Of a DNA stretch of 7,867 nucleotides, positions 1-6,709 are shown piece by piece; positions within the stretch are counted from its first letter, which is position 1; each line of letters opens with the position of its first letter. The notes below the pieces were generated by a model. It saw nothing but the letters and a program-made list of their open reading frames with translations, was not told the DNA's origin and did no database searches. The position numbers and the translations under genes are program-made. The DNA is from Sulfurovum sp. (GTDB lineage Bacteria > Campylobacterota > Campylobacteria > Campylobacterales > Sulfurovaceae). The DNA lies in NCBI GenBank assembly GCA_022729615.1, contig DZAQ01000001.1:1-7867 (forward strand), given 5' to 3'.

Positions 1-4
1 CGGC

Positions 5-33
5 TTGACAATCCAATATACATAGAGTACAAT
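5..33 (+). promoter_or_regulatory. Sigma70-type promoter of the toxin-antitoxin operon
   Basis: A perfect -35 hexamer TTGACA lies at 5-10 and a -10 hexamer TACAAT at 28-33, separated by exactly 17 bp. Transcription would start near position 40, leaving a short leader before the antitoxin start at 63. This is the best promoter match in the window. The TACATA/TATGTA sites overlap or flank the -10 box, so the RHH antitoxin could repress the promoter by blocking polymerase. Motif and spacing are seen directly; activity is inferred. Confidence 0.75.
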
Positions 34-52
34 ACATACAAATATATATGTA
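19..52. promoter_or_regulatory. Candidate autoregulatory operator with three TACATA/TATGTA sites
   Basis: TACATA occurs at 19-24 and 33-38 and its reverse complement TATGTA at 47-52, so site starts are 14 bp apart in each step. The last two sites form an inverted repeat with an 8-bp spacer centred near the expected transcription start. The first lies inside the promoter spacer. Ribbon-helix-helix antitoxins typically bind short repeated or palindromic sites over their own promoter, so these are the natural candidate. The sites are AT-rich and short, so part of the pattern could be chance. Confidence 0.5.
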
Positions 53-62
53 GGAGCAGATC

Positions 63-305
63 ATGACCGTAAGAAAGAATTTTCTTCTCAATGATGAGAT
101 AGCAAGACACCTCGAAGAGATAGCCAAAAAACAAAATATGACCCAGACGGATGTGATCAAAAATATGATAGAGCAGAAGTATCAAGAGTACTCGGTTCAG
201 GAGAAGCTGGAGGCATTCCGAAGTATCGTAGGATGCATGAATGGGCTGATTGGAGATGAAATAACTATTCAGTCTATCAAAGAGGAGATGGGGAGTCGGA
301 TATGA
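63..305 (+). CDS. Ribbon-helix-helix antitoxin of a type II TA module
   Basis: An 80-residue protein, predicted to bind and neutralise the PIN toxin encoded next to it and to repress the shared promoter. Residues 2-10 look like the DNA-contacting beta strand, 11-24 like helix A (many charged residues, LEEIAKK) and 27-43 like helix B (begins TQTDVIKNMI), which is the usual RHH layout. The remainder, about 44-80, is acidic and would be the toxin-binding tail. The ATG is preceded by a strong Shine-Dalgarno AGGAG (52-56) at 6 nt. Its TGA stop overlaps the toxin ATG by four bases (ATGA, 302-305), typical of antitoxin-first TA operons. The fold call is from pattern, not alignment; a specific family (VapB, CopG or other) cannot be fixed. 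Confidence 0.78.
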   Translation: MTVRKNFLLNDEIARHLEEIAKKQNMTQTDVIKNMIEQKYQEYSVQEKLEAFRSIVGCMNGLIGDEITIQSIKEEMGSRI

Positions 306-721
306 GGGTCTTTTTGGATGCGAATATTTTTTTGGATATATACAATAATGAACGGAGATTTCATGTGCAGAGTGTCAAAGCATACGAATATCTGCTTGCG
401 CATGCTCAGATTTTCACAAGTTGCGATCTCATCACTACGATCTACTATATCAACTCAAGAGAAGATAAGTATCAAGCGCTTAAAAACATACAAAACATCT
501 CCAAAACACTCAAAATCATAGAGTTTTCCAACAAAGAGGTAGAGGAGAGCTGCAGTCTCATGTTGAGCGATAGCGATTATAGTGATCTTGAGGATACTTT
601 GCAGTCTGTTTTGGCGAAAAAATCCAAATGCGGCCTGATCATCTCCAATGATGAAAGATTTGTGAGCAAAGAGATACGACTGCTTACAAGCAAAGCGTTT
701 TGTGAAGAGTATATCAAATAG
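302..721 (+). CDS. PIN-domain ribonuclease toxin (VapC-type, PIN_3-like)
   Basis: A 139-residue protein, a usual length for PIN toxins. PIN toxins are Mg2+-dependent RNases that cut RNA (often tRNA or rRNA) and arrest growth when free of antitoxin. The N-terminal strand carries the first metal-binding aspartate in FLDANIFLD (D6). The segment TSCDLITTIYYI (39-50) matches the helix of the PIN_3 branch that usually reads S..S..NIYYI. The central acidic pair is in DLEDTLQ (E97, D98) and the last one in IISNDERF (D117). All expected acidic positions are present, so it is probably active. A GGGGAG ribosome site (290-295) sits 6 nt before the ATG, inside the antitoxin gene, so translation is probably coupled. 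The RNA target cannot be read from the sequence. Confidence 0.85.
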   Translation: MRVFLDANIFLDIYNNERRFHVQSVKAYEYLLAHAQIFTSCDLITTIYYINSREDKYQALKNIQNISKTLKIIEFSNKEVEESCSLMLSDSDYSDLEDTLQSVLAKKSKCGLIISNDERFVSKEIRLLTSKAFCEEYIK

Positions 722-733
722 CCGCTCGCGGTT

Positions 734-762
734 TTGGAATTCTCAATCAAAATCGCTATAAT
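734..762 (+). promoter_or_regulatory. Sigma70-type promoter upstream of luxS
   Basis: A perfect -10 box TATAAT at 757-762 is preceded by TTGGAA at 734-739 (4 of 6 to the -35 consensus) with a 17-bp spacer. The predicted start near 769 leaves a leader of about 15 nt carrying the luxS ribosome site AAAGGA (774-779). As the genes downstream are nearly gapless, this promoter probably serves the whole run from luxS to the rhomboid gene. Activity is inferred. Confidence 0.65.
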
Positions 763-784
763 CATATAAAAACAAAGGATTTTT

Positions 785-1294
785 ATGCCATTACTAGATA
801 GTTTCAAAGTGGATCATACCCGTATGACCGCCCCTGCTGTGCGTGTCGCCAAGAAGATGAAGTCACCCAAGGGGGATGCGATCAGAGTGTATGATCTGCG
901 TTTTTGTCTGCCCAACAAGGAGCAGCTCTCCGAGAAGGGAGTGCATACGCTCGAGCATCTTTTCGCCGGTTTCATGCGCGATCACCTCAATAGCAAAAAA
1001 GTAGAGATCATCGATATCTCGCCTATGGGGTGCAGAACGGGCTTTTATATGTCGCTTTTGGGCGAGCCATCCAAGAAGCAGGTCGCCAAAGCGTGGCAGC
1101 AGTCGATGCGTGATGTGCTGGAGGTAAAAAGCGCTGAGGAGATCCCGGAGCTCAATGTCTATCAGTGCGGTACTTGTGAGATGCATTCGCTTGATGAGGC
1201 GCAAGAGATCTCGCGAACTGTATTGGAGAGAGGTATAGGGGTGATGCGAAACAGGGAGTTGAAGCTCTCCGATGAACTGCTAGGCGAAGCGTAG
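785..1294 (+). CDS. luxS: S-ribosylhomocysteine lyase LuxS (AI-2 synthesis)
   Basis: LuxS cleaves S-ribosylhomocysteine to homocysteine and 4,5-dihydroxy-2,3-pentanedione, the precursor of the autoinducer AI-2. It acts in the cytoplasm in the activated methyl cycle that recycles S-adenosylhomocysteine. The 169-residue protein has the standard length. The metal ligands are at the family positions: H54 and H58 in HTLEH, and C128 in YQCGTC. The catalytic E57 and C83 (in PMGCRTGFY) are present, so the enzyme should be active. The N-terminus LLDSFKVDHTRM and the motif at 36-43 (YDLRFCLP) are characteristic. The ATG at 785 has an AAAGGA ribosome site 5 nt upstream and its own promoter. Its TAG stop directly abuts the next ATG, suggesting an operon. 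No truncation or odd residue was seen. Confidence 0.98.
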   Translation: MPLLDSFKVDHTRMTAPAVRVAKKMKSPKGDAIRVYDLRFCLPNKEQLSEKGVHTLEHLFAGFMRDHLNSKKVEIIDISPMGCRTGFYMSLLGEPSKKQVAKAWQQSMRDVLEVKSAEEIPELNVYQCGTCEMHSLDEAQEISRTVLERGIGVMRNRELKLSDELLGEA

Positions 1295-1600
1295 ATGCTG
1301 ATCTGGATACCTGTGGACGGCAGCGATGCCACACTCTCCCGGATCACCCAGGTGATCAATCTCTCAAAGTGGGCGCTGGTGCACTTCGAAGAGGGGGAGA
1401 CGCGCACGGTCAGCTTCTATGACACAAGAGAGCAGAGCGCAGAGGCATGGGCTGATTTCATCATCTTGGAAAACAGGTTCGAGAACTATCTGGAGTTTAT
1501 GGAAGAGGGGATGATGGTGCTTGTGCGCCGCCAAGAGGAGACGATCGAGGAGATCATGGAGGCTTTCAAATTTAAAGAGCTTGACGAAGCGGGCATATGA
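1295..1600 (+). CDS. Conserved-type small protein, possibly NifX-like fold
   Basis: A 101-residue, acidic, cytoplasmic-looking protein without signal peptide or membrane segment. I do not recognise a named family with certainty. The order of elements resembles the small dinitrogenase iron-molybdenum cofactor (NifX/NifB C-terminal) fold. It starts with a strand and loop IWIPVDGSD (3-11, compare the family's IaiPvDG). Next come a helix, then the strand ALVHFEEGE. A later FMEEGMMVLV (68-77) resembles the LkeaGikvvv step, and a final helix TIEEIMEAFKFKEL (83-96) resembles the family's TveEalEaF.. end. It contains no cysteine and only one histidine (H30), so direct Fe-S or metal binding of the usual kind is unlikely. 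The ATG follows the luxS stop with no gap and only a weak ribosome site, implying translational coupling to luxS. Function unknown; fold is an inference. Confidence 0.8.
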   Translation: MLIWIPVDGSDATLSRITQVINLSKWALVHFEEGETRTVSFYDTREQSAEAWADFIILENRFENYLEFMEEGMMVLVRRQEETIEEIMEAFKFKELDEAGI

Positions 1601-1609
1601 GTTTGGCGG

Positions 1610-2380
1610 ATGTATAATGAGTCGCGCAGAGGGGTAAAAAGTCCTCTTATCACTGATGACGGCTCACAGACGCTCTACTCAAGCGAATTTGAAGAGGCAT
1701 ACCATGGCTCTCGTGACGGTGCGCTGCGTGAGACGATGCAAAAGCATGTGCTGAGCGCCTTTGGGTGGAAGAGTGAAGCCCAAAAGCTCACCATCCTCGA
1801 CATCTGCTTCGGGCTTGGGTACAATACGCTCGCAACGGTTGCCTATGTCAAAAATAGGGGACTCTCTGCCAAGATAGAGATAATCGCACCGGAGATGGAT
1901 CTAGAACTCGTCCGGAGTCTGGCAGACTTCCCCTATCCGCCGGAATTCGAAGCTCTGAAACCCATCATCCAAGCGCTCAGCAAAGAGCAATTCTATGAGG
2001 ATGAACAGTTTCGCATAGAGATCCCGATAGGCGATGCGCGCGCTATTTTGCCGAAACTGGAGCAGCGGTTTGACATCGTCTATCAAGATGCCTTCAGCCC
2101 CAAACGCAATCCTCTGCTCTGGACGAGAGAGTATTTCGGAGAGATCCGATCGCTGATGCGCGACGATGCGATCCTCACGACCTACTCGATCGCGGCAAGT
2201 GTACGGATGGGGCTGCATGAGAATGGGTTTCATATCTTCATGCGCTCCGGGGAGGGGCTTCGTGACTGGATGGCAGCCTCGCCGCAGATGCCCGAGGGGG
2301 CGGAGCCTCTGGATATGGAGCTCAAAATCAGGCGCAATCCCGATGCCAAAAGCCTAAGGGACAGTGACTTTATCACATAA
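1610..2380 (+). CDS. mnmD: tRNA (mnm5U34) methyltransferase MnmD, stand-alone MnmC C-type domain
   Basis: A SAM-dependent methyltransferase of the MnmC/DUF752 group, expected to convert nm5(s2)U34 to mnm5(s2)U34 in the wobble position of several tRNAs. The 256-residue protein begins with the family pattern SPLITDDGSQTLYS (11-24) and EEAYHGSRDGALRET (28-42). The SAM-binding loop is ILDICFGLGYNTL (62-74), with an acidic E95 after the next strand. The diagnostic DAFSPKRNPLLW is at 160-171, followed by TYSIAASVRMGLHENGF (191-207). The FAD-dependent oxidase half of bifunctional MnmC is absent; the next gene is unrelated. The ATG at 1610 is the only reasonable start because an in-frame stop lies at 1598-1600; its ribosome site is weak, so coupling to the upstream gene is likely. 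Family assignment is firm; the exact substrate rests on the family. Confidence 0.9.
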   Translation: MYNESRRGVKSPLITDDGSQTLYSSEFEEAYHGSRDGALRETMQKHVLSAFGWKSEAQKLTILDICFGLGYNTLATVAYVKNRGLSAKIEIIAPEMDLELVRSLADFPYPPEFEALKPIIQALSKEQFYEDEQFRIEIPIGDARAILPKLEQRFDIVYQDAFSPKRNPLLWTREYFGEIRSLMRDDAILTTYSIAASVRMGLHENGFHIFMRSGEGLRDWMAASPQMPEGAEPLDMELKIRRNPDAKSLRDSDFIT

Positions 2381-2390
2381 GGGGAAGCGG

Positions 2391-5300
2391 ATGCAAGAGA
2401 GTATCTGGAAAATCAAAGGCTTTTTGCCCTATGTCATCGTCGTTTTTCTCAATGCCTTTACCGACCTAGGACATAAGATCATCATCCAAAACAGCGTCTT
2501 CAAGATATATGACGGTCAGACGCAGATCATACTGACGGCTATCGTCAACGGGCTGATACTGCTTCCGTTTATCCTCCTCTTTTCACCATCGGGATTTTTG
2601 GCGGATCGCTACTCCAAAAGCAGGGTGATGCGAATCTCTGCGCTTGTCGCGGTCATTATCACGCTGCTGATCACGCTGTGCTACTATATGGGGGCATTCA
2701 AAGCGGCGTTTGCGATGACCTTTTTGCTGGCAGCCCAATCGGCTATCTACTCCCCTGCCAAATACGGCTATATCAAAGAGCTTGTCGGAGGGAGATATAT
2801 CACGATGGGCAATGGGGTCGTGCAGGCGGCAACGACCCTCTCGATCCTTGGCGGGATATTTCTCTATTCGATTTTGTTCGAGCAGCGGCTGGATGGGAAA
2901 ACTTTCAGCACTACCGAAGAGATAGTACGGCAGATAGCCCCACTAGGGTGGCTCTTGGTGCTGGGGTCGCTGATAGAGTTTTGGATGGCATTTAGGCTGC
3001 CAAATACACACATAGAAAGCAAAAAGCAATTTGATCTATCAAAATACTTTCATGGTTCCTATCTGCGAAACAATCTGAAAATGCTTGGACGCAAAGAGGT
3101 TATCTTTATTTCCATCATAGGTCTCTCCATCTTTTGGGGCGTTTCGCAAGTGGTGCTGGCAAGTTTCCCCGAATATGCCAAAGGGACACTGCATATCTCC
3201 AATGCCGCTTGGGTGCAGGGGATGATGGCTATCTCCGGACTGGGGATAGTGGCAGGATCGATCATCGCAGGGAGGGTATCGCGCAACTATGTGGAGATCG
3301 GTACGATACCCTTTGGGGCGATCGGGATCACACTCTCGCTTTTGATGCTGCCGCAGTTGACGAACCCGCTCTCTCTGACGCTCAACTTTTTCTTCTTCGG
3401 TATCGCATCGGGACTCTTCATCGTACCGCTCAATGCACTCATCCAGTACCATAGCAGGGAGCATGAGCTCGGCATGGTGCTGGCAGGAAATAACTTTGTG
3501 CAAAATGTGACGATGTTCTCCTTTTTGGGGATGACGGTACTCTTTGCGCTGGCAGGTTTCGGGAGTGTCGGACTCTTTTATCTGATGTTTCTCATAGCGC
3601 TCATAGGGACACTCTATGTGCTTCGCAAAATACCGCAGTCTTTCGTGCAGTTTATGATCCTTTCGCTTGTTTCGGTGCGTTTCCGGCTGAGAGTTTTGAA
3701 TTTCGAGCATCTCCCCCAAAACGGAGGCGTGCTGCTGCTGGGCAATCACATCTCTTGGGCTGATTGGGCGCTGGTGCAGATGGCGGTGCCCCGTCCGGTG
3801 CGTTTCGTGATGGAGCGATCTATCTATGAGCGCTGGTACTGGAAGCGGTTTTTGGACTATTTCGGCGTCATACCGATCTCATCACGGGCAGTGAAGCAGG
3901 CGGCTTTGGAGGTCGAGAGATATCTTGATGCCGGTGAAGTGGTGTGCCTCTTCCCAGAGGGGGCTATCAGCCGAAACGGACAGCTGGGAGCCTTCAAGAA
4001 GGGCTTTGAGCGTATGGTGGGCACGAGTGACGCGGTGATCATTCCGTTTTATCTCCGAGGGCTCTGGGGGGATCCTCTCTCGAGATCTTCGGCAAGACTC
4101 AAGGAGTTGAGAAGCAGGCAGCGCAACGGCGTGATCATCGCGTTTGGCAAGAGCATGAATATCGCATCAAAGGCTGAAGAGGTCAAGCAAAAGGTCTTTG
4201 AACTCTCCTATACGGCTTGGGATCAATACACGGCTTTACTGCCGACAATAGGGGAGCAATGGATCACAACCGCCAAAAGATCCCCATCGGCATACTGCAG
4301 TGTCGATGGGGGGAGCGGGGAGAAGCTCTCATATATGCAAATGCTTGCCGGAACTTTGCTTTTTGCCAGAGAAGTAAAAAGAGTCAAAGAGCCGCGAGTA
4401 GGGATATTGATGCCCTCAAGCAGCGCCGGGGCGGTGATCAATATGGCAGCTTTGATGGCGGGCAAAGAGGTGGTCAACCTCAACTTTACCGCTTCGGCCC
4501 TCAGTCTGCGTGCCGCACTCCGAAAGAGCGAGATCGGGTCTATCTATACCGCTTCTCGTTTCTTGGTGAAGCTCAAAGCAAAAGGGATCGATACGGACGC
4601 GCTCTTCGAGGGGATCAGGATAGTGGATCTTGAGGCGGTCAAAGAGGGGATGAGTAGATATGAGCTGCTGGCTGCTTGGGTGCAGGCAAAATTTCTTCCG
4701 GCATTTGCGCTCAAGCGGCTCTATCTTGCGAGGCGCAGTGTCGATGATGTCGCCGCGATCCTCTTTAGCAGCGGTTCAGAGGGGGAGCCCAAAGGGGTGA
4801 TGCTGACCCACCGTAACCTCATGGCAAACATGGCGCAGATATTTGATGTGCTCAATGTCCAAGAGGAGGATGTCCTGCTCTCGACGCTGCCGCTTTTCCA
4901 TGCATTTGGATTGACGGTAAGTACGCTTTTTCCGATGGTGCACGGCATCCCGATGGTATGCTATCCGGACCCCACGGATACGCAAGGAGTCGGCAGAAGT
5001 GTGGCGCGCTACAAGGCGAGCGTGATGTTCGGAACCTCTACCTTTTACCGAATCTATACCAAAAGCAGCAAGATCAAGCCGTTGATGTTCGACTCTCTTC
5101 GCATCGTTGTGGCAGGCGCGGAGAAGCTCGACCCCTTCGTCAAAAGCGCTTTTGAAGAGAAGTTCAAACGGGAGATCTTGGAGGGGTATGGGGTGACGGA
5201 GTCCGCGCCTGTAGCGGGTGTCAATCTGCCTGATGTGCTCGAGACCAATACCTTCAGCGTACAGCAGGGCAATAGAGTCGGCACCGTAGGAATGCCGCTG

Positions 5301-5843
5301 CCCGGAACCGTCTATAGGATCGTCGATCCCGAAACGCTCGAAGAGCTTGAGAGCGATCAAGACGGCTTGATACTTATCGGCGGAGCACAGGTGATGCTTG
5401 GCTACCTCGGAGATGAAGAGCGCACTGCATCGGCGATCGTCGAGCTTGATGGGCTGCGCTGGTACAAGACGGGCGATAAGGGGCATATCGATGAGGATGG
5501 GTTCCTCACTATCGTCGATCGCTACTCGCGGTTTGCCAAGCTTGGAGGAGAGATGGTCTCTTTGGGAGCGGTCGAGGAGCGCATCAAGGGACTTTTAAAT
5601 GCGCCGGAGATGGAGCTGATGGCAGTGGCTTTGCCCGATGAGAAAAAGGGGGAGCGGGTGGTTTTGCTCGTAGCAGGAGCAGAGGAGGTCACCTCTATGA
5701 AATCCAAATTGACACAGTTGGGACTTGAACCGCTCATGCTTCCCCACGCGATCCTTTTGGTTGAAGCCATCCCGAAACTTGGCAGCGGCAAGAGCGATTT
5801 TAGTGCCGGCAAGAGTTTGGCGGCGAAGCTTTTGGATGATTAG
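2391..5843 (+). CDS. aas: LplT-Aas fusion: lysophospholipid transporter + acyltransferase + acyl-ACP synthetase
   Basis: An 1150-residue inner-membrane protein that should take up lysophospholipids (such as 2-acyl-GPE) and reacylate them using fatty acids loaded onto ACP. Residues 1 to about 415 are an MFS transporter of LplT type with many membrane spans; GFLADRYSK (68-76) is the MFS loop 2-3 motif. Residues about 435-600 are a PlsC-type acyltransferase with NHISWAD (N452, H453, D458; HX4D) and FPEGAIS (521-527). Residues about 620-1150 are an AMP-forming acyl ligase: P-loop SSGSEGEPKG (793-802), GYGVTES (932-938), the conserved Asp of KTGD (D1029) and a C-terminal GSGK with K1134. E. coli encodes these as separate lplT and aas genes, whose usual lengths sum to roughly this size. 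A GTG at 2364 is in frame but overlaps mnmD. The ATG at 2391 follows AAGGGGA (2379-2385) and is preferred. Confidence 0.93.
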   Translation: MQESIWKIKGFLPYVIVVFLNAFTDLGHKIIIQNSVFKIYDGQTQIILTAIVNGLILLPFILLFSPSGFLADRYSKSRVMRISALVAVIITLLITLCYYMGAFKAAFAMTFLLAAQSAIYSPAKYGYIKELVGGRYITMGNGVVQAATTLSILGGIFLYSILFEQRLDGKTFSTTEEIVRQIAPLGWLLVLGSLIEFWMAFRLPNTHIESKKQFDLSKYFHGSYLRNNLKMLGRKEVIFISIIGLSIFWGVSQVVLASFPEYAKGTLHISNAAWVQGMMAISGLGIVAGSIIAGRVSRNYVEIGTIPFGAIGITLSLLMLPQLTNPLSLTLNFFFFGIASGLFIVPLNALIQYHSREHELGMVLAGNNFVQNVTMFSFLGMTVLFALAGFGSVGLFYLMFLIALIGTLYVLRKIPQSFVQFMILSLVSVRFRLRVLNFEHLPQNGGVLLLGNHISWADWALVQMAVPRPVRFVMERSIYERWYWKRFLDYFGVIPISSRAVKQAALEVERYLDAGEVVCLFPEGAISRNGQLGAFKKGFERMVGTSDAVIIPFYLRGLWGDPLSRSSARLKELRSRQRNGVIIAFGKSMNIASKAEEVKQKVFELSYTAWDQYTALLPTIGEQWITTAKRSPSAYCSVDGGSGEKLSYMQMLAGTLLFAREVKRVKEPRVGILMPSSSAGAVINMAALMAGKEVVNLNFTASALSLRAALRKSEIGSIYTASRFLVKLKAKGIDTDALFEGIRIVDLEAVKEGMSRYELLAAWVQAKFLPAFALKRLYLARRSVDDVAAILFSSGSEGEPKGVMLTHRNLMANMAQIFDVLNVQEEDVLLSTLPLFHAFGLTVSTLFPMVHGIPMVCYPDPTDTQGVGRSVARYKASVMFGTSTFYRIYTKSSKIKPLMFDSLRIVVAGAEKLDPFVKSAFEEKFKREILEGYGVTESAPVAGVNLPDVLETNTFSVQQGNRVGTVGMPLPGTVYRIVDPETLEELESDQDGLILIGGAQVMLGYLGDEERTASAIVELDGLRWYKTGDKGHIDEDGFLTIVDRYSRFAKLGGEMVSLGAVEERIKGLLNAPEMELMAVALPDEKKGERVVLLVAGAEEVTSMKSKLTQLGLEPLMLPHAILLVEAIPKLGSGKSDFSAGKSLAAKLLDD

Positions 5844-5868
5844 ATCTACACCATTGGAGATATGAAAT

Positions 5869-6465
5869 ATGTTGAAAGATGATTTGAAGTCTGAGGCGAT
5901 AGAGCTGGAGGATGAGGCGGCAGTCAAACTTGAGCGGTTTGCGCAGCTGCTGCATGAGTGGAACGGCGTGCACAATCTCACCGGAGCAAAAACTATCAAA
6001 GCGATCGATCAAAATATCATCGACTCCCTCTATCCGCTCACCTTCATCCGAAAACCGCATACGCTCCTTGATGTAGGGACTGGGGCAGGCTTCCCAGGTT
6101 TGGTGCTCGCCATAGCGCTTCCTGAGTGCGAGGTGGCGCTCGCCGAACCGCTCAAAAAACGGATGAGCTTTCTCAAATATGCCGCGATGGATCTAGGACT
6201 TGAGAATGTGCGGGTCGAAGCCAAGAGAGTGGAAGCGCTCAAGCACGCGCCTTTTGAGCTCATCACCTCCCGCGCGGTCACTGATACCAAGCTGCTTTTG
6301 GAACTTACGGATCATCTGAGTGATGCCGCGAGTTCCTATCTTTTCTATAAGGGTGAGCGGGTCTTTGAGGAGATCAAAGAGATGTCCCATCAGTTCACTT
6401 ATGATATAGTACAAAAAAACCGTAGAAATTATCTCTATATGAGGAAGAGTGAAAATGGTGCTTAA
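5869..6465 (+). CDS. rsmG: 16S rRNA (guanine-527-N7)-methyltransferase RsmG (GidB)
   Basis: RsmG uses SAM to methylate N7 of G527 in 16S rRNA, in the 530 loop of the small subunit. Loss of this enzyme is a known cause of low-level streptomycin resistance in several bacteria. The 198-residue protein has the family order: WNGVHNLTG (31-39), SAM-binding LLDVGTGAGFPG (66-77), AEPLKKRMSFL (92-102, with E93 as the likely ribose ligand) and TSRAV (133-137). It is slightly shorter than the E. coli protein (about 207 residues), as is common in this lineage. The ATG at 5869 has a GGAGA site (5856-5860) 8 nt upstream; an earlier out-of-frame ATG at 5862 opens only a very short frame. The gene starts 25 bp after aas and its end overlaps the next gene by 11 bp, so all three are probably co-transcribed. 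Confidence 0.96.
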   Translation: MLKDDLKSEAIELEDEAAVKLERFAQLLHEWNGVHNLTGAKTIKAIDQNIIDSLYPLTFIRKPHTLLDVGTGAGFPGLVLAIALPECEVALAEPLKKRMSFLKYAAMDLGLENVRVEAKRVEALKHAPFELITSRAVTDTKLLLELTDHLSDAASSYLFYKGERVFEEIKEMSHQFTYDIVQKNRRNYLYMRKSENGA

Positions 6466-6709
6466 AATTATCCTTTTTGGGTTGATCTTTTTCGTGATCT
6501 ATAAACTGGTCGGCGGTAAATTGCCGACATTTGGCGGGCAAAAAAACGATGCTCTCTCCAAAGAGGAGAAGCGCAAGATAGACCAAGATACCCTTGTGGA
6601 GTGCGCCAAATGCGGCACCTATGTCACCTACAAAGAGAGCATTGTCGTCAAAGATACGATCTACTGCTCCAAAGAGTGCCAGCAGAGTGATGCGGAGAAG
6701 AGAGGATGA
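6455..6709 (+). CDS. PP0621-like small membrane-anchored zinc-binding protein
   Basis: An 84-residue protein with an N-terminal hydrophobic helix (about residues 3-20) and a short charged linker. Its C-terminal four-cysteine module, CAKC (C50, C53) and YCSKEC (C71, C75), should bind zinc. The layout matches the PP0621 family, whose members carry a membrane anchor followed by C..CG.Y... and a closing YCs.e(H/C) pair; here the last ligand is Cys rather than His. The role of the family is unknown. With one N-terminal helix and no cleavage motif it is probably anchored with the zinc module in the cytoplasm. I chose ATG 6455 because GAGGAAG (6441-6447) sits 7 nt upstream; an in-frame GTG at 6449 would add two residues. 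It overlaps the rsmG end and the next start (ATGA at 6706-6709). Confidence 0.82.
   Translation: MVLKIILFGLIFFVIYKLVGGKLPTFGGQKNDALSKEEKRKIDQDTLVECAKCGTYVTYKESIVVKDTIYCSKECQQSDAEKRG

Noticed and set aside
720..735. Short GC-rich stem with loop CTCG followed by TTTT after the PIN toxin stop
   Set aside because: Only about three G-C pairs plus a wobble, with a four-T tract that overlaps the luxS -35 box. Too weak to call an intrinsic terminator.
577..807. Minus-strand frame over the toxin end and luxS promoter
   Set aside because: Opposes a well-supported PIN gene and a promoter; no ribosome site or recognisable protein features.
1597..1617. ATG overlapping the stop of the 101-residue gene (ATGA)
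   Set aside because: It opens a six-codon frame only and is out of frame with MnmD, so it is not the mnmD start, though it could aid reinitiation.
2364..2390. Upstream in-frame GTG start for the LplT-Aas fusion
   Set aside because: It overlaps the mnmD end by 17 bp and adds a polar nine-residue stub, while ATG 2391 has a well-spaced AAGGGGA ribosome site.
3039..3749. 236-codon open frame on the minus strand
   Set aside because: It lies wholly opposite the MFS part of the fusion gene. Its product is rich in His, Arg, Gln and Glu with no recognisable domain, as expected from antisense of a hydrophobic coding region.
4776..5486. 236-codon open frame on the minus strand
   Set aside because: Antisense to the acyl-ACP ligase domain, low-complexity Arg/His-rich product, no plausible family; a by-product of codon bias.
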